From assembly GCF_016908015.1 (NCBI RefSeq), contig NZ_JAFBDB010000002.1, positions 186,001 to 250,000 of the forward strand: a stretch of DNA of 64,000 nucleotides, in the 5' to 3' direction. Under the pieces are notes generated by a model. The model was not told the DNA's origin. It searched no databases and saw only the letters and a program-made list of their open reading frames with translations. Both the position numbers and the translations under genes were made by a program. Origin of the DNA: Clostridium pascui (GTDB lineage Bacteria; Bacillota; Clostridia; Clostridiales; Clostridiaceae). Below are positions 1-8,779 of this stretch, one piece after another (position 1 is the first letter of the stretch; every line of letters begins with the position of its first letter).

Positions 1-199
1 AATGGAAAAAGTAATTACAATAGCATAAAATTACTCAGGAAATTTATGTGCAATAAGTTGTATAATGTAGTTAGTACTTATTAGTATTAAAGTGCAAATA
101 TTTAAGCATAATGAATAAAGGAACAATCTCTTGTGAGATTTTACAATTTAAGGTGTTTTGAATCTGATAATTTTAAGTGTTCTTAAGGAGAATAGAGAC

Positions 200-1537
200 A
201 TGGCTATAGATAGTAATAAAGAATCAAAAAAGAAAATATACAGGATAGTGACAAGGTTTTGCATAGCTATTGTGATTTTAGCTGCTTGTTACTTCGGTTA
301 TTACAAATACCAGCAAAGTAAGATTAAGTTTCAATCACCAGAAGGCTTCTCCGTTGAAGTTAATACAAAAGATCTTACTGTAGTGGGGACAAAGTGGCTT
401 GAAGCATATACTGAGCAATACCGAAGGAAATACGTGACTAGAAATCAAAAGATAATTGAGTATTCTATTAATAATATTGAAGTTAAAGAGACTAATGTAA
501 TTCAAGTTGATTTTTCCATTGTACCAAAAAAGTTAGATGAAAGAAGTACCTATAATTGGGATGGGATTGTAGAGGAAAACAAAATTAAAAGTCAATGGGT
601 TTTATGGTTTAAAGAAGAAACAACCTCCAAAGGAACTTTTGTTTATACCGTAACAAAATTACAAAGACCTGCTGGATATGATTTGGAGAAATATCAAACC
701 AGTGGTAAGAAAGAAAGAGACGAGTATAAACATGAATATGAAGATGAAATTCCTTATGAAAATCAGCAGTATACCTATAAGATAGAAAATACAATCCTCT
801 ATGTAAGTTATGATAAGGGAAATACATGGGAAGAAGTCCCTGTTCCGCTGGAAACCTTGGTAGCAGTTGGAGATGGAAGGCCTTATTATAATAAATTGCA
901 GGAAAAAAGCTATGTAATAACACCAGAAAAAACTGCATTTGTCTATGGAGGCACTAGAGAAAATCCTCTTATAATGGTTCATTCAGAGAATAGGGGAATC
1001 ACTTGGAAAACATCTGAAATAAGTAAAAACTTAGATAGTACAAGAGTGAAGTTTTGTAGTTTTCCAACAGCTACAATAGGTTATGTCATTGCAACAGGTG
1101 GAAGGGCTATGTCTCAAGAAGGACAGATAATCTATAAAACAACAAATGGTGGTGATACATGGAAAGAGGTAGGGGCTGGACCTAGCACCTGGCTTTTACA
1201 GTCAGCTGGTTTTATAGATGAAAATCTGGGCTTTATGAGTTATCCAAGGGTGGAAGGAGCTGTTACTAATTTTTATAGAACGCAAGATGGGGGCAAAACC
1301 TTTGAGCCAATAATACTGCCTGTTCACAAGGAAGAATGGATGGGTGCCACCTTTGAGCCTTTTATACAACCAGAAACTCCTTATGTTGAAAATGGCCAGT
1401 TGTTTCTTTTAGTAGGACAGGGGCAACAAGGCGATTTCAAGGGAGGTACTGTTATGGCAAAATACAAATCAGAGGACAGGGGAAAAACCTGGAGTTTTGT
1501 GGAATTGGTGGAGCCGCCTTCTAAAGAAATAGGGTGA
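200..1537 (+). CDS. Membrane-anchored BNR/sialidase-type repeat protein
   Basis: A 445-residue protein with a basic N-terminus followed by one hydrophobic segment (about residues 18-34), then a large extracytoplasmic part. The C-terminal half contains at least five BNR-like motifs of the S/G-x-D-x-G-x-T-W type (for example DKGNTW, NRGITW, NGGDTW, DGGKTF, DRGKTW), which normally form blades of a beta-propeller in sialidase and photosystem-II-assembly (Ycf48-like) folds. No sialidase catalytic residues can be assigned, so an enzymatic role is not claimed. The start at 200 is chosen over an upstream TTG at 158 because AAGGAG lies nine bases before it. Function unknown; probably a membrane-tethered propeller protein. 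Confidence 0.75.
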   Translation: MAIDSNKESKKKIYRIVTRFCIAIVILAACYFGYYKYQQSKIKFQSPEGFSVEVNTKDLTVVGTKWLEAYTEQYRRKYVTRNQKIIEYSINNIEVKETNVIQVDFSIVPKKLDERSTYNWDGIVEENKIKSQWVLWFKEETTSKGTFVYTVTKLQRPAGYDLEKYQTSGKKERDEYKHEYEDEIPYENQQYTYKIENTILYVSYDKGNTWEEVPVPLETLVAVGDGRPYYNKLQEKSYVITPEKTAFVYGGTRENPLIMVHSENRGITWKTSEISKNLDSTRVKFCSFPTATIGYVIATGGRAMSQEGQIIYKTTNGGDTWKEVGAGPSTWLLQSAGFIDENLGFMSYPRVEGAVTNFYRTQDGGKTFEPIILPVHKEEWMGATFEPFIQPETPYVENGQLFLLVGQGQQGDFKGGTVMAKYKSEDRGKTWSFVELVEPPSKEIG

Positions 1538-1682
1538 TAAAAAGTTAATATCCTATGAAAACACACATTGAAACAGTTTGCCTTCTTAAACGAAAGTAAT
1601 CAGGAAATCAAATGCATAATGTGGTATTTAAAAAACATAAGTAGTAATATGGAAAATGAAATGAGTGGGGGAAATGTAATTT

Positions 1683-2150
1683 ATGAAATCCTTAATTATA
1701 TATTTTTCTAGTTATAAGAACAACACTAAAAAAATAGCTAAAGTATTTGCTGATAAAATTAATGCTGATTTAATAAACTTAAAGAACCTTAAGGAGATTG
1801 AAATTGATAATTATGATTTAATTGGATTTGGATCTGGAGTTTATAAAGAAAGTCTATCTCCACAATTATTTAATTGCATTGAAAAATTAAATTTGAAGGG
1901 TAAAAAGTTTTTTGTATTTTCAACCAGTGGAATTGGAATGAAGTTCTATAATAATAAGCTAATTAAGCTATTGGTATCAAAGGGAGCAATAAATAAGGGC
2001 AGTTTTGCATGTAAAGGTGCCCTTGTGGCGCAGGAGTTTAGTAACAATAAGATTTTTGATATTGTAGGAAGATTATCACAAGGGCATCCGAATGATAAAG
2101 ATCTTAGAAAGGCAGAAGAATTTATTGAGAAGGTAGTACTTTATTTATAG
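1683..2150 (+). CDS. Flavodoxin-family protein
   Basis: A 155-residue single-domain protein starting MKSLIIYFSSYKNNTKKIA, which is the flavodoxin FMN phosphate-binding loop (S-x-x-x-N-T-x-K). GSGVYKESLSP and FSTSGIG correspond to the second and third FMN-contact loops. The length matches short-chain or protoporphyrinogen-oxidase-like flavodoxins. Likely a soluble electron carrier or flavin-dependent reductase. A GGGGGAAATG stretch upstream serves as ribosome binding site. It stands alone, convergent with the downstream TetR gene, so context gives no substrate. Confidence 0.8.
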   Translation: MKSLIIYFSSYKNNTKKIAKVFADKINADLINLKNLKEIEIDNYDLIGFGSGVYKESLSPQLFNCIEKLNLKGKKFFVFSTSGIGMKFYNNKLIKLLVSKGAINKGSFACKGALVAQEFSNNKIFDIVGRLSQGHPNDKDLRKAEEFIEKVVLYL

Positions 2151-2232
2151 GTACACCTAACTAACTTAAAATATCAATCTGTTAAAGATATTGCTTCCAT
2201 AACAGGAAAAGTTCCAAGAATATTACATTACT

Positions 2233-2262
2233 AAGAGACAAGGCATAATTAACTTGTCTCTT
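2233..2262. terminator. Stem-loop after flavodoxin gene
   Basis: Perfect 10-bp inverted repeat (AAGAGACAAG / CTTGTCTCTT) with a 10-nt loop, about 80 bases after the flavodoxin stop. It lacks a clear T-tract, so termination is a guess. Confidence 0.35.
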
Positions 2263-2338
2263 AAGAATCTGTTACTCTATTAAGTTCCATTGATATCTAA
2301 TGCTATTATATCTCTATAAGGGGCATTTATGAAAACAA

Positions 2339-2407
2339 TTAATATAAACAAAAATAAGTTCTTGATTATAGTTATTAAACTCAAGGGCTTATTTTTGTTT
2401 ATATTAA
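2339..2407. terminator. 20-bp inverted repeat between convergent genes
   Basis: Two perfect 20-bp arms (2339-2358 and 2388-2407) enclose about 29 bases that contain a further TTGA/TCAA pairing. The arms are A/T-rich, with poly-A on one side and poly-T on the other. The element sits between convergent genes (flavodoxin + and TetR -), where a bidirectional terminator would be expected. Confidence 0.5.
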
Positions 2408-2420
2408 CCTGTAAAGTTAA

Positions 2421-3005
2421 CTAATCTTCTTTTCCTAACAAGCCATAAAAAAATAACTTTAGTATTCCCATCTTGTATTCAGGACTAGTTTTAAGATAAT
2501 CAGACTGCTCAATAATGGAAACTGAGGATAGAAGGAATGCTAGAATCGCATCGTCTGGAATGCTTCTGTCAATGGCACCTTCTTTTTTACCTAACTCAAT
2601 AAATTTATTGTATACTGTGATTGCTTTTGAGTTTGCAGCCTCTTTATATACCTGTTGTAAAGTTTTATCTCCCCATGCGTACTTGCTAAAAGCTGAGCGG
2701 CTTAATTCAGCTGTGGCCTCATGTTTTTTATCCATAATAATTTTGAGCTTTTCAGAAAAAGGAATTTCTCTTTCTAGTATTTCATCATATCCTTTGATTG
2801 CTTTATCTAAATAAGAAACAAGTACTTCCTTGGCAAGAGTATTCTTATCGCCAAAATAATTATAGATGGAAACCTGTGAAACTTTAGCCTTTGCAGCTAT
2901 TTCGCTTATACCAACATCAGTTATGCCTCGATTAGAAAAAAGTTCCCATGCAGCACTAATGATGGAGTCTTTTTTTAGTTTTGTTCTTTTTTCATATCCA
3001 TTCAT
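2421..3005 (-). CDS. TetR/AcrR-family repressor, divergent from rifampin-phosphotransferase-like gene
   Basis: A 194-residue TetR regulator. The N-terminal helix-turn-helix spans about residues 10-55 (IISAAWELFSNRGI...ISEIAAKAKVSQVSIYNYF is the typical signature); the rest is the helical ligand/dimer domain. An in-frame GTG at 3014 and an ATG at 3011 lie upstream, but TAGGTGAT overlaps them and is correctly spaced (6 nt) for the ATG at 3005. It is transcribed divergently from the large enzyme gene at 3207. The shared intergenic region carries two matching palindromes, so it probably represses that gene and itself. Confidence 0.85.
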   Translation of the reverse strand: MNGYEKRTKLKKDSIISAAWELFSNRGITDVGISEIAAKAKVSQVSIYNYFGDKNTLAKEVLVSYLDKAIKGYDEILEREIPFSEKLKIIMDKKHEATAELSRSAFSKYAWGDKTLQQVYKEAANSKAITVYNKFIELGKKEGAIDRSIPDDAILAFLLSSVSIIEQSDYLKTSPEYKMGILKLFFYGLLGKED

Positions 3006-3035
3006 GTTCATCACCTAGATTCAATTATAACATAG

Positions 3036-3121
3036 TTTTGAAATATGACAAACAATATTTCAAAAGATATTGACAATAGTATTTTGTAGATATATTATGA
3101 AATAAAAACTTAATTATTTCA
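3036..3121 (+). promoter_or_regulatory. Promoter flanked by two TetR-type operators
   Basis: Operator 1 at 3036-3065 has 11-bp arms TTTTGAAATAT and ATATTTCAAAA separated by 8 bp. Operator 2 at 3098-3121 has 8-bp arms TGAAATAA and TTATTTCA, also separated by 8 bp. Between them lies a strong sigma-A promoter reading toward the 3207 gene: TTGACA (3070-3075), 17 bp, TATTAT (3093-3098). Operator 2 overlaps the end of the -10 box and the transcription start. The shared half-site TGAAATA indicates one repressor, inferred to be the adjacent TetR protein. Confidence 0.7.
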
Positions 3122-3206
3122 AAACTTTATTTCCTGCTCTTTTTAACAGGAGTGGAGCATAGGAGAACTTGGATATTAAAATATTATAAGAATTATGGAG
3201 GATGCT

Positions 3207-5834
3207 ATGAAACCATATATTTTGACTTTTAATGAAATAGATAAAACAAAACTCATGATTGTCGGAGGAAAAGGTCTAAACCTTGGACAACTGTCAAAAA
3301 TTGATGGGATATCAGTGCCAGATGGCTTTTGCATAACAACCGAAGCCTACAAAAAATTCATTGACAATAATGCGGATCTGAAAGTGCTAATTGATAAGTT
3401 AAGAGAATTAAAATCTGATGACAGGGACAAAATTTCAGAAATTAGTAAGAAAATACGTTTAGTTATTGAAAACCTAAGAATGGGAGCTGATATTGAAAAT
3501 GAAATAACTAGGGAATTATCAAAATACGGCAGTAATGAAGCCTATGCTATACGTTCAAGCGCTACAGCAGAAGACCTTCCCCATGCATCATTTGCCGGAC
3601 AGCAGGACACATACTTAAATATCAGGGGGAAGGATGAGGTTATACAACATATAATTAAATGCTGGGCGTCACTTTTTACTGATCGAGCAGTGACGTATCG
3701 TATACAAAATGGTTTTGATCACAGAAAAGTATTATTATCTGTAGTTGTACAAAAGATGATTATGTCAGAAGCCTCAGGGATTATGTTTACAGCGGACCCA
3801 ATGACCTCTGATAGAAAGACACTTACCATTGATGCAGGATTTGGACTTGGTGAGGCATTAGTATCTGGATTGGTGAACCCAGATATTTATAAGGTTGTAA
3901 ATGGTAAGATTACTAAGAAAAATATAGGAACAAAGGAGATGGAAATCAGGACTGACCAAAATGGAGGCACTAAAGAAATAAGAATTGAAAATGGCAGACA
4001 GCAAAAACAGGTACTGGAAAATGAGAAGATACAAAAGCTTGCTGCTATAGGAAAGAAAATCGAATCCTATTTCGGATCTCCTCAAGATATAGAATGGTGT
4101 CTTGTAGATAACGAGTTTTATATTGTTCAAAGTCGTTCTATTACCACATTGTTTCCGCTTCCAAAGGTAATAGGCTCCAAGAAACCTCGTGTATATATGT
4201 CAATTGGGCATACGCAAATGATGACGGACGCTATTAAGCCATTGGGTATGTCCTTCTTTGAAATGATTTCTGAAGTCTCAATGGAGAAGATAGGAGGTAG
4301 AGTTTACACAGATATTACTCATGACCTAGCCTCGACCATAGGGCGCAGCCGTTTAGTGATGGCAAGCGGTAAGCAGGATCCACTAATACAGAGTGCTATA
4401 AAAAATCTTATAGAAGATAAGAAGTTTATGGCATCTCTTCCAAAGGGTAAAAGAAATGTAAAAGGTGGCATTTTTACCTTAGGTTCTATTATCGAGACAA
4501 TAAAAATAAGTATAAAAAATGACCCTTCGATTATTAAAGAATTAAAAAATGAATTTGAGAAAGAGATTAGGGATATGGAGCAACAACTCTCCAAGCTTTC
4601 AGGAGATCAGGTCTTTCAATTTATAGGTAAGGATCGTGAGAAACTATTAAAGGTGGCATATAATCCCAAAATGCTGGGTGCTATAATTGCAGCCATATTG
4701 GTTAACGACTCTCTCAATAAGAAAGTTGGGAAATTGTTAGGAGATAAGAGTGCAGCTGATACACTTACCAAATCTCTAGATCATAATGTTACTACTGAGA
4801 TGGGGGTAGCTTTATGTGATATAGCGGATATTATCCGTAAACACCCAAAAGTTCTACAATATATTTCACAGAATCCTAGTGATGAGAAGTTTTTTGAAGA
4901 GATGGAAAAGCTAACCGGAGGCGAAGAGACAAGCAAAGCATTTAGACTGTTTTTAAATAAATACGGAATGCGATGCCCCGGAGAGATAGATATTACTAGA
5001 GAGCGTTTCGAAGAAAAACCTACACAGCTTATTCCTATGCTTCTTAATAATATTAGTGTTCTAAGGCCAGGTGAGCATAGAATCAAATTCCAGGCGGGAA
5101 GACAGGAAGCAAAAAATAAGGAAGAGGAGATCATCCTCCGTTTAAAGAATTTGCCAGGAGGTAGTAAGAAGGCGAAAAAGATTAAAAAAAGCATTAGCTT
5201 ACTTCGCAACTTCATAGGATGCCGTGAAGATCCTAAATATTATATTGTTCGACGCTATCAGGTTTATAAGAAGGCACTTATGGAAGAAGCACGCAAGCTT
5301 GTAGAAAAGGGAATTATCAAAAGTGTTGAGGATATATTCTATTTGTATTTGGATGAACTTCGTAATGTGGTAAGGACAAATAAGTTGGACTATTCGATTA
5401 TAGTAGAAAGAAAACAGAATTATGCGCGTTATGAAAAGCTTACTCCTCCACGTGTATTTACTTCCGAGGGATTTGTTCCGCCATTTAGCTTCTCAACAGG
5501 AAATGTACCTAAAGGAGCAATTTCAGGTATCCCTGTTTCTACTGGCATAGTGGAAGGTCGTGCTAGAGTAGTTTTATCAGTAGGTGAAGCTAAGCTGGAA
5601 GATGGCGATATTCTTGTGACTCAGTTTACAGATCCAAGTTGGACTCCATTGTTCGTCACCATAAAAGGATTAGTTACTGAAGTGGGAGGATTTACTACTC
5701 ACGGGGCAGTTATTACACGAGAATACGGTCTTCCAGGAGTAGTAGGCGTTGAAAATGCCACAAAGCTTATAAAAGACGGCCAGAGAATTAGGGTAAATGG
5801 GACTGAAGGATATGTGGAGATACTTGGGGAATGA
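3207..5834 (+). CDS. rph: Rifampin phosphotransferase-like / PEP-synthase-family enzyme
   Basis: An 875-residue dikinase-family protein. The N-terminal ATP-grasp/PPDK domain (about 1-320) starts MKPYILTFNEI with a VGGKGLNLG loop, as in rifampin phosphotransferases. The middle domain (about 330-760) is helical. The C-terminal swivelling domain carries the phospho-accepting histidine, about H832, in THGAVITREYG. PEP synthase has a C-H-A context at this histidine, while THGAV is typical of Rph enzymes, which use ATP to phosphorylate rifamycins and release AMP. Length agrees with Rph (about 870). The ATG at 3207 is preferred to 3195 because GGAGG lies five bases before it. A TetR gene and twin operators lie upstream. 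A related dikinase with another substrate remains possible. Confidence 0.7.
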   Translation: MKPYILTFNEIDKTKLMIVGGKGLNLGQLSKIDGISVPDGFCITTEAYKKFIDNNADLKVLIDKLRELKSDDRDKISEISKKIRLVIENLRMGADIENEITRELSKYGSNEAYAIRSSATAEDLPHASFAGQQDTYLNIRGKDEVIQHIIKCWASLFTDRAVTYRIQNGFDHRKVLLSVVVQKMIMSEASGIMFTADPMTSDRKTLTIDAGFGLGEALVSGLVNPDIYKVVNGKITKKNIGTKEMEIRTDQNGGTKEIRIENGRQQKQVLENEKIQKLAAIGKKIESYFGSPQDIEWCLVDNEFYIVQSRSITTLFPLPKVIGSKKPRVYMSIGHTQMMTDAIKPLGMSFFEMISEVSMEKIGGRVYTDITHDLASTIGRSRLVMASGKQDPLIQSAIKNLIEDKKFMASLPKGKRNVKGGIFTLGSIIETIKISIKNDPSIIKELKNEFEKEIRDMEQQLSKLSGDQVFQFIGKDREKLLKVAYNPKMLGAIIAAILVNDSLNKKVGKLLGDKSAADTLTKSLDHNVTTEMGVALCDIADIIRKHPKVLQYISQNPSDEKFFEEMEKLTGGEETSKAFRLFLNKYGMRCPGEIDITRERFEEKPTQLIPMLLNNISVLRPGEHRIKFQAGRQEAKNKEEEIILRLKNLPGGSKKAKKIKKSISLLRNFIGCREDPKYYIVRRYQVYKKALMEEARKLVEKGIIKSVEDIFYLYLDELRNVVRTNKLDYSIIVERKQNYARYEKLTPPRVFTSEGFVPPFSFSTGNVPKGAISGIPVSTGIVEGRARVVLSVGEAKLEDGDILVTQFTDPSWTPLFVTIKGLVTEVGGFTTHGAVITREYGLPGVVGVENATKLIKDGQRIRVNGTEGYVEILGE

Positions 5835-5998
5835 TAAGAGTAGAGCTGCAGGATTTAGTATCTAGATTTAAACTGATTAAAATCATGAAATATAATATAT
5901 AGTATAGAAAAATAGCAAAATTAGGTATATAATGTATATAAATGTTAAATTGGCTAATTGAAAATTTATTTTATTTAAATAGTTTTGTGGGGAATGGG

Positions 5999-7642
5999 AT
6001 GTTAATTATGGACTTAAAAAATGATTTTTTGATAAATGAATTACAGAGAGTTGAACAACTTGGAATATTTATCTATGACATAAAAAATGATATGTGGACT
6101 AGTTCAGAGATATTTGACGAATTAGTTGGAATAAATGATAGTTATTCTAAGGATTTTAAAGGTTGGCTAAATATTATTCACCCAAGTCAGAGAGCAGATG
6201 CTGAGACATATGCCAATGAAGTAATTATGAATGGTAAAAACTTCAACAAGGAGCATAAGATAGTACATCAAATTGATGAAACTGAAAGATGGGTAGTAGC
6301 AAAAGGAAAAGTATATTTTGATGAGTACGGTATGCCGGAGAAATTAGCAGGTACCATTCGCGATATTAGTGAGCTTAAGAAAAGCGAAGAAAGATATAAA
6401 AAACTTTATGAACAATTTCAACAAAAAGAAGCTTTTTTAACTTCTCTTGTTAATTTAATTCCAGACCTGATTTTCTATAAAGACGTTAATAGTACATATT
6501 TAGGCTGCAATAAAGCTTTTGAAGATTTTATAGGAATTGAGGAAAAAGATATTGTCGGACAAACTGATTTTGAAATTATGGATAAGGAACAAGCAAAACA
6601 TTTTAGAGAAATGGATTTAAGAACGATGCAGCAAGGAAAGCATCTCAGAAGAGAAGAATGGATTAAGTATCCTAATGATAAACGTGTTTTAGTAGATACA
6701 ATAAAAACACCTTACTATGATTCTGAAGGCAACATCTTGGGACTTATAGGGGTAAGCAGGGACATCACTGAAAGAAGTAAAAAAGAAGAGTTGCAAAAAA
6801 GTATCCAAGAGGAAAGAAGAAGGTTAAATGAAGCAAGAGAGGCTGATAGAATTAAAACAGAGTTTTTTACCAATATTTCTCATGAACTAAGGACTCCAAT
6901 AAATGTTATATTTTCAGCTTTGCAGATGGAAGAACTTATGTTAAAAAACTATTCAAGCGATAATATTTTTATGGACAAATTTAAATATATAAAGATGATG
7001 AAGCAAAATTGTTATCGACTTTTAAGATTAATTAATAATTTAATTGATATAACAAAAATTGATAATAATTATTTTAGCGTAAATGAAAGCAATCATGATA
7101 TTGTAAACTTAATTGAAAATATCACATTATCTGTAGCTGATTATATTGAAAATAAAGGTATTTCTATTACATTCGATACTGATGTTGAGGAAAAAATTAT
7201 TGCATTTGATCCAGAGAAGATAGAAAGAATTATGTTAAATTTATTATCAAATGCAGTGAAGTTTACTCCTTATAATGGCAATATATTTGTTAAAATGGAG
7301 GATAATATAAGCAGTATATGTATAAGAGTAAAAGATAGTGGAAGAGGTATACCGGATAATAAACTTAATTCAATATTTGAACGGTTTGTACAAGTTGATA
7401 AGTCCCTTACAAGGAATCATGAAGGGAGTGGAATAGGGCTCTCGCTTGTTAAATCATTAGTTGAGCTGCATGGCGGAAAAATATCCGTAAAAAGTAAAGA
7501 AAATCTGGGAACAGAATTTATTATAGATATTCCGTATAAATTAGTTGAAAGTGAAATCTATGTTGAAAGTGCATGTGATGCTCAGATAGATGAAAATTGT
7601 ATTGAAAAAATTAATATAGAATTCTCGGATATATATAACTAA
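5999..7642 (+). CDS. Orphan PAS-PAS sensor histidine kinase
   Basis: A soluble kinase of about 547 residues with no membrane segment. Two PAS domains come first (about residues 15-125 and 150-265, each ending in a PAC-like DIS/DIT-E motif). A short coiled coil leads into HisKA with the phospho-acceptor at about H295 (SHELRTP). The HATPase domain has N box LLSNAVKF, G1 DSGRGIP and G2 GSGIGLSLVK. The protein ends KINIEFSDIYN, a tail shared with two other kinases in this window. No response regulator is adjacent, as is common for clostridial kinases feeding Spo0A; that target is inference. The start is uncertain: 5999 follows GGGG by six bases, but 6008 is also possible. Confidence 0.85.
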   Translation: MLIMDLKNDFLINELQRVEQLGIFIYDIKNDMWTSSEIFDELVGINDSYSKDFKGWLNIIHPSQRADAETYANEVIMNGKNFNKEHKIVHQIDETERWVVAKGKVYFDEYGMPEKLAGTIRDISELKKSEERYKKLYEQFQQKEAFLTSLVNLIPDLIFYKDVNSTYLGCNKAFEDFIGIEEKDIVGQTDFEIMDKEQAKHFREMDLRTMQQGKHLRREEWIKYPNDKRVLVDTIKTPYYDSEGNILGLIGVSRDITERSKKEELQKSIQEERRRLNEAREADRIKTEFFTNISHELRTPINVIFSALQMEELMLKNYSSDNIFMDKFKYIKMMKQNCYRLLRLINNLIDITKIDNNYFSVNESNHDIVNLIENITLSVADYIENKGISITFDTDVEEKIIAFDPEKIERIMLNLLSNAVKFTPYNGNIFVKMEDNISSICIRVKDSGRGIPDNKLNSIFERFVQVDKSLTRNHEGSGIGLSLVKSLVELHGGKISVKSKENLGTEFIIDIPYKLVESEIYVESACDAQIDENCIEKINIEFSDIYN

Positions 7643-7740
7643 AAATGAGTACACCTTCTAAGGGGCGCACTCTATCTATATGATATCCCATAGGAAAGAA
7701 AAAGTCTATAAATTTATTTTTATTTATCCTATAATTTTTA

Positions 7741-7752
7741 TTGTTGCAACAA
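7741..7752. promoter_or_regulatory. Palindrome upstream of flavin reductase gene
   Basis: A perfect 12-bp palindrome TTGTTGCAACAA lies 26 bases before the start of the flavin reductase gene, just ahead of its ribosome binding site. It resembles a small dimeric-regulator operator (MarR-like half-site TTGTTGC). No regulator gene is adjacent, so its role is unproven. Confidence 0.3.
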
Positions 7753-7778
7753 AAATATAATTAGATAGGAGAATAAAG

Positions 7779-8327
7779 ATGGTAAAACAGAAGATATCAA
7801 ATATTCCTTTTGGACCATACATTGCCGTTTTAGCAGGAGCTACTGTTAATGGGAAGCCAAACTATGCTACCATTGGTGCATATGGAGTTGTAAGTCAAAA
7901 GCCTGTGCTTTACATTTCACTAAAGAATACCCACTGTACTACAAAGGGAGTTATAGAAAATGGATTTTTCAGCGTAAACATTCCATCATCGGACGAGATT
8001 AAAAAAACTGACTATTGCGGCACTGTTTCTGGCAATAAAGTAGATAAATCAAAGGTATTTGAATCATTTTATGATGAAGCAGGAAATGCACCATTGATAA
8101 AGGAATGTCCTGTAAATTATCTTTGTAAGGTGATACAGACTATTCCTATGTTTGATTTTACAATGTTTATTGGTGAGATTGTTGCTGCATATGCGAGCGA
8201 AGAGTGTTTAGAAGACGGGAGACCAAACGCTTTAAAAGTTAAACCAACTATATTAATGGATTCTGGGTATTTTGATTTAAATGATAGAGTTGGATCAATA
8301 TTTAAAGCATGTGAGGGCAATAAATAA
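7779..8327 (+). CDS. Flavin reductase-like FMN-binding domain protein
   Basis: A 182-residue protein with the flavin-reductase-like split-barrel fold. PNYATIGAYGVVSQKPVLYISLKN and the following T-T-K-G-V-I-E-N-G-F-F-S-V-N-I-P region give the FMN-binding signature of the DIM6/NTAB (Pfam Flavin_Reduct) family. Members reduce or bind flavin and are often paired with redox partners or flavin-dependent enzymes. AGGAGAATAAAG precedes the ATG. A 12-bp palindrome lies just upstream. The gene is followed at once by a methyltransferase remnant, which marks a deletion junction. Confidence 0.8.
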   Translation: MVKQKISNIPFGPYIAVLAGATVNGKPNYATIGAYGVVSQKPVLYISLKNTHCTTKGVIENGFFSVNIPSSDEIKKTDYCGTVSGNKVDKSKVFESFYDEAGNAPLIKECPVNYLCKVIQTIPMFDFTMFIGEIVAAYASEECLEDGRPNALKVKPTILMDSGYFDLNDRVGSIFKACEGNK

Positions 8328-8339
8328 AAACGTAATTTA

Positions 8340-8588
8340 GTGATAAAGGAAGCTATCAGCTATTCTAATAATAAAGTAATCGATTATTTTAGTCAGAGGT
8401 TAGATATAGTGGATATTAAAAATATCAACTATAAATTTGCTGTGGATGAAGAACTTTTACCACATTTCATTAAAATGACACCATTAATCTGGGGAAAAAG
8501 TACTGAAAGTTTAAATTATATATTTCAAAAAAATATATCTTCTATAACTGTAGATTTAGCCATAATAATTGGTATGAAGAAAAATTAG
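8340..8588 (+). pseudogene. C-terminal remnant of an RlmA-type 23S rRNA methyltransferase
   Basis: An 82-codon open stretch beginning at a GTG without a ribosome binding site. It resembles the last third of RlmA-type guanine-N1 methyltransferases: a LLPHFIKMTPLIWGKS segment (H-x-x-x-M-T-P-x-x-W) followed by a final SITVDLAIIIG strand. The SAM-binding domain, normally about 180 residues upstream, is missing, and the flavin reductase gene ends 12 bases before. Best read as a deletion remnant. The family assignment rests on motif recall and is moderate. Confidence 0.5.
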
Positions 8589-8618
8589 AATTCACAAAAG
8601 ATAGGAGGTGTTTTTACA

Positions 8619-8663
8619 TGACTATTAACGGTGGTATTTTCCATATAAGATTAAGAGGATAAG
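8619..8663 (+). CDS. Putative 14-residue leader peptide (MTINGGIFHIRLRG) for Mef-like pump
   Basis: A tiny ORF with an unusually strong Shine-Dalgarno (AGGAGGTG, 8604-8611) seven bases before its ATG. It lies 117 bases upstream of a Mef-like efflux gene. The peptide ends I-R-L-R-G. Known macrolide-sensing leaders of erm, mef and ABC-F genes contain an R-L-R or +-x-+ arrest motif near the end, for example the mef(E) leader. I infer drug-induced ribosome stalling that would control the downstream gene. The attenuator hairpins are not obvious: there is a GC-rich segment after the stop (8664-8682) and a weak stem near 8741-8760, with no clear terminator. An alternative is a chance ORF. Confidence 0.45.
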
Positions 8664-8779
8664 GCGCGGTTTATGGCGTTGTCTTTCCAAATAAGAATAA
8701 GAGTTTTTAAATGAGAAAGTAGAATAGTCATAATCCGTGCTATTTGAAATTAAAAATAGCAAATCGAAGGAGAATGATT

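Noticed and set aside
4781-5215. Antisense frame within the rph-like gene
   Set aside because: Shadow frame opposite a well-supported coding sequence; no ribosome binding site or recognisable domain.
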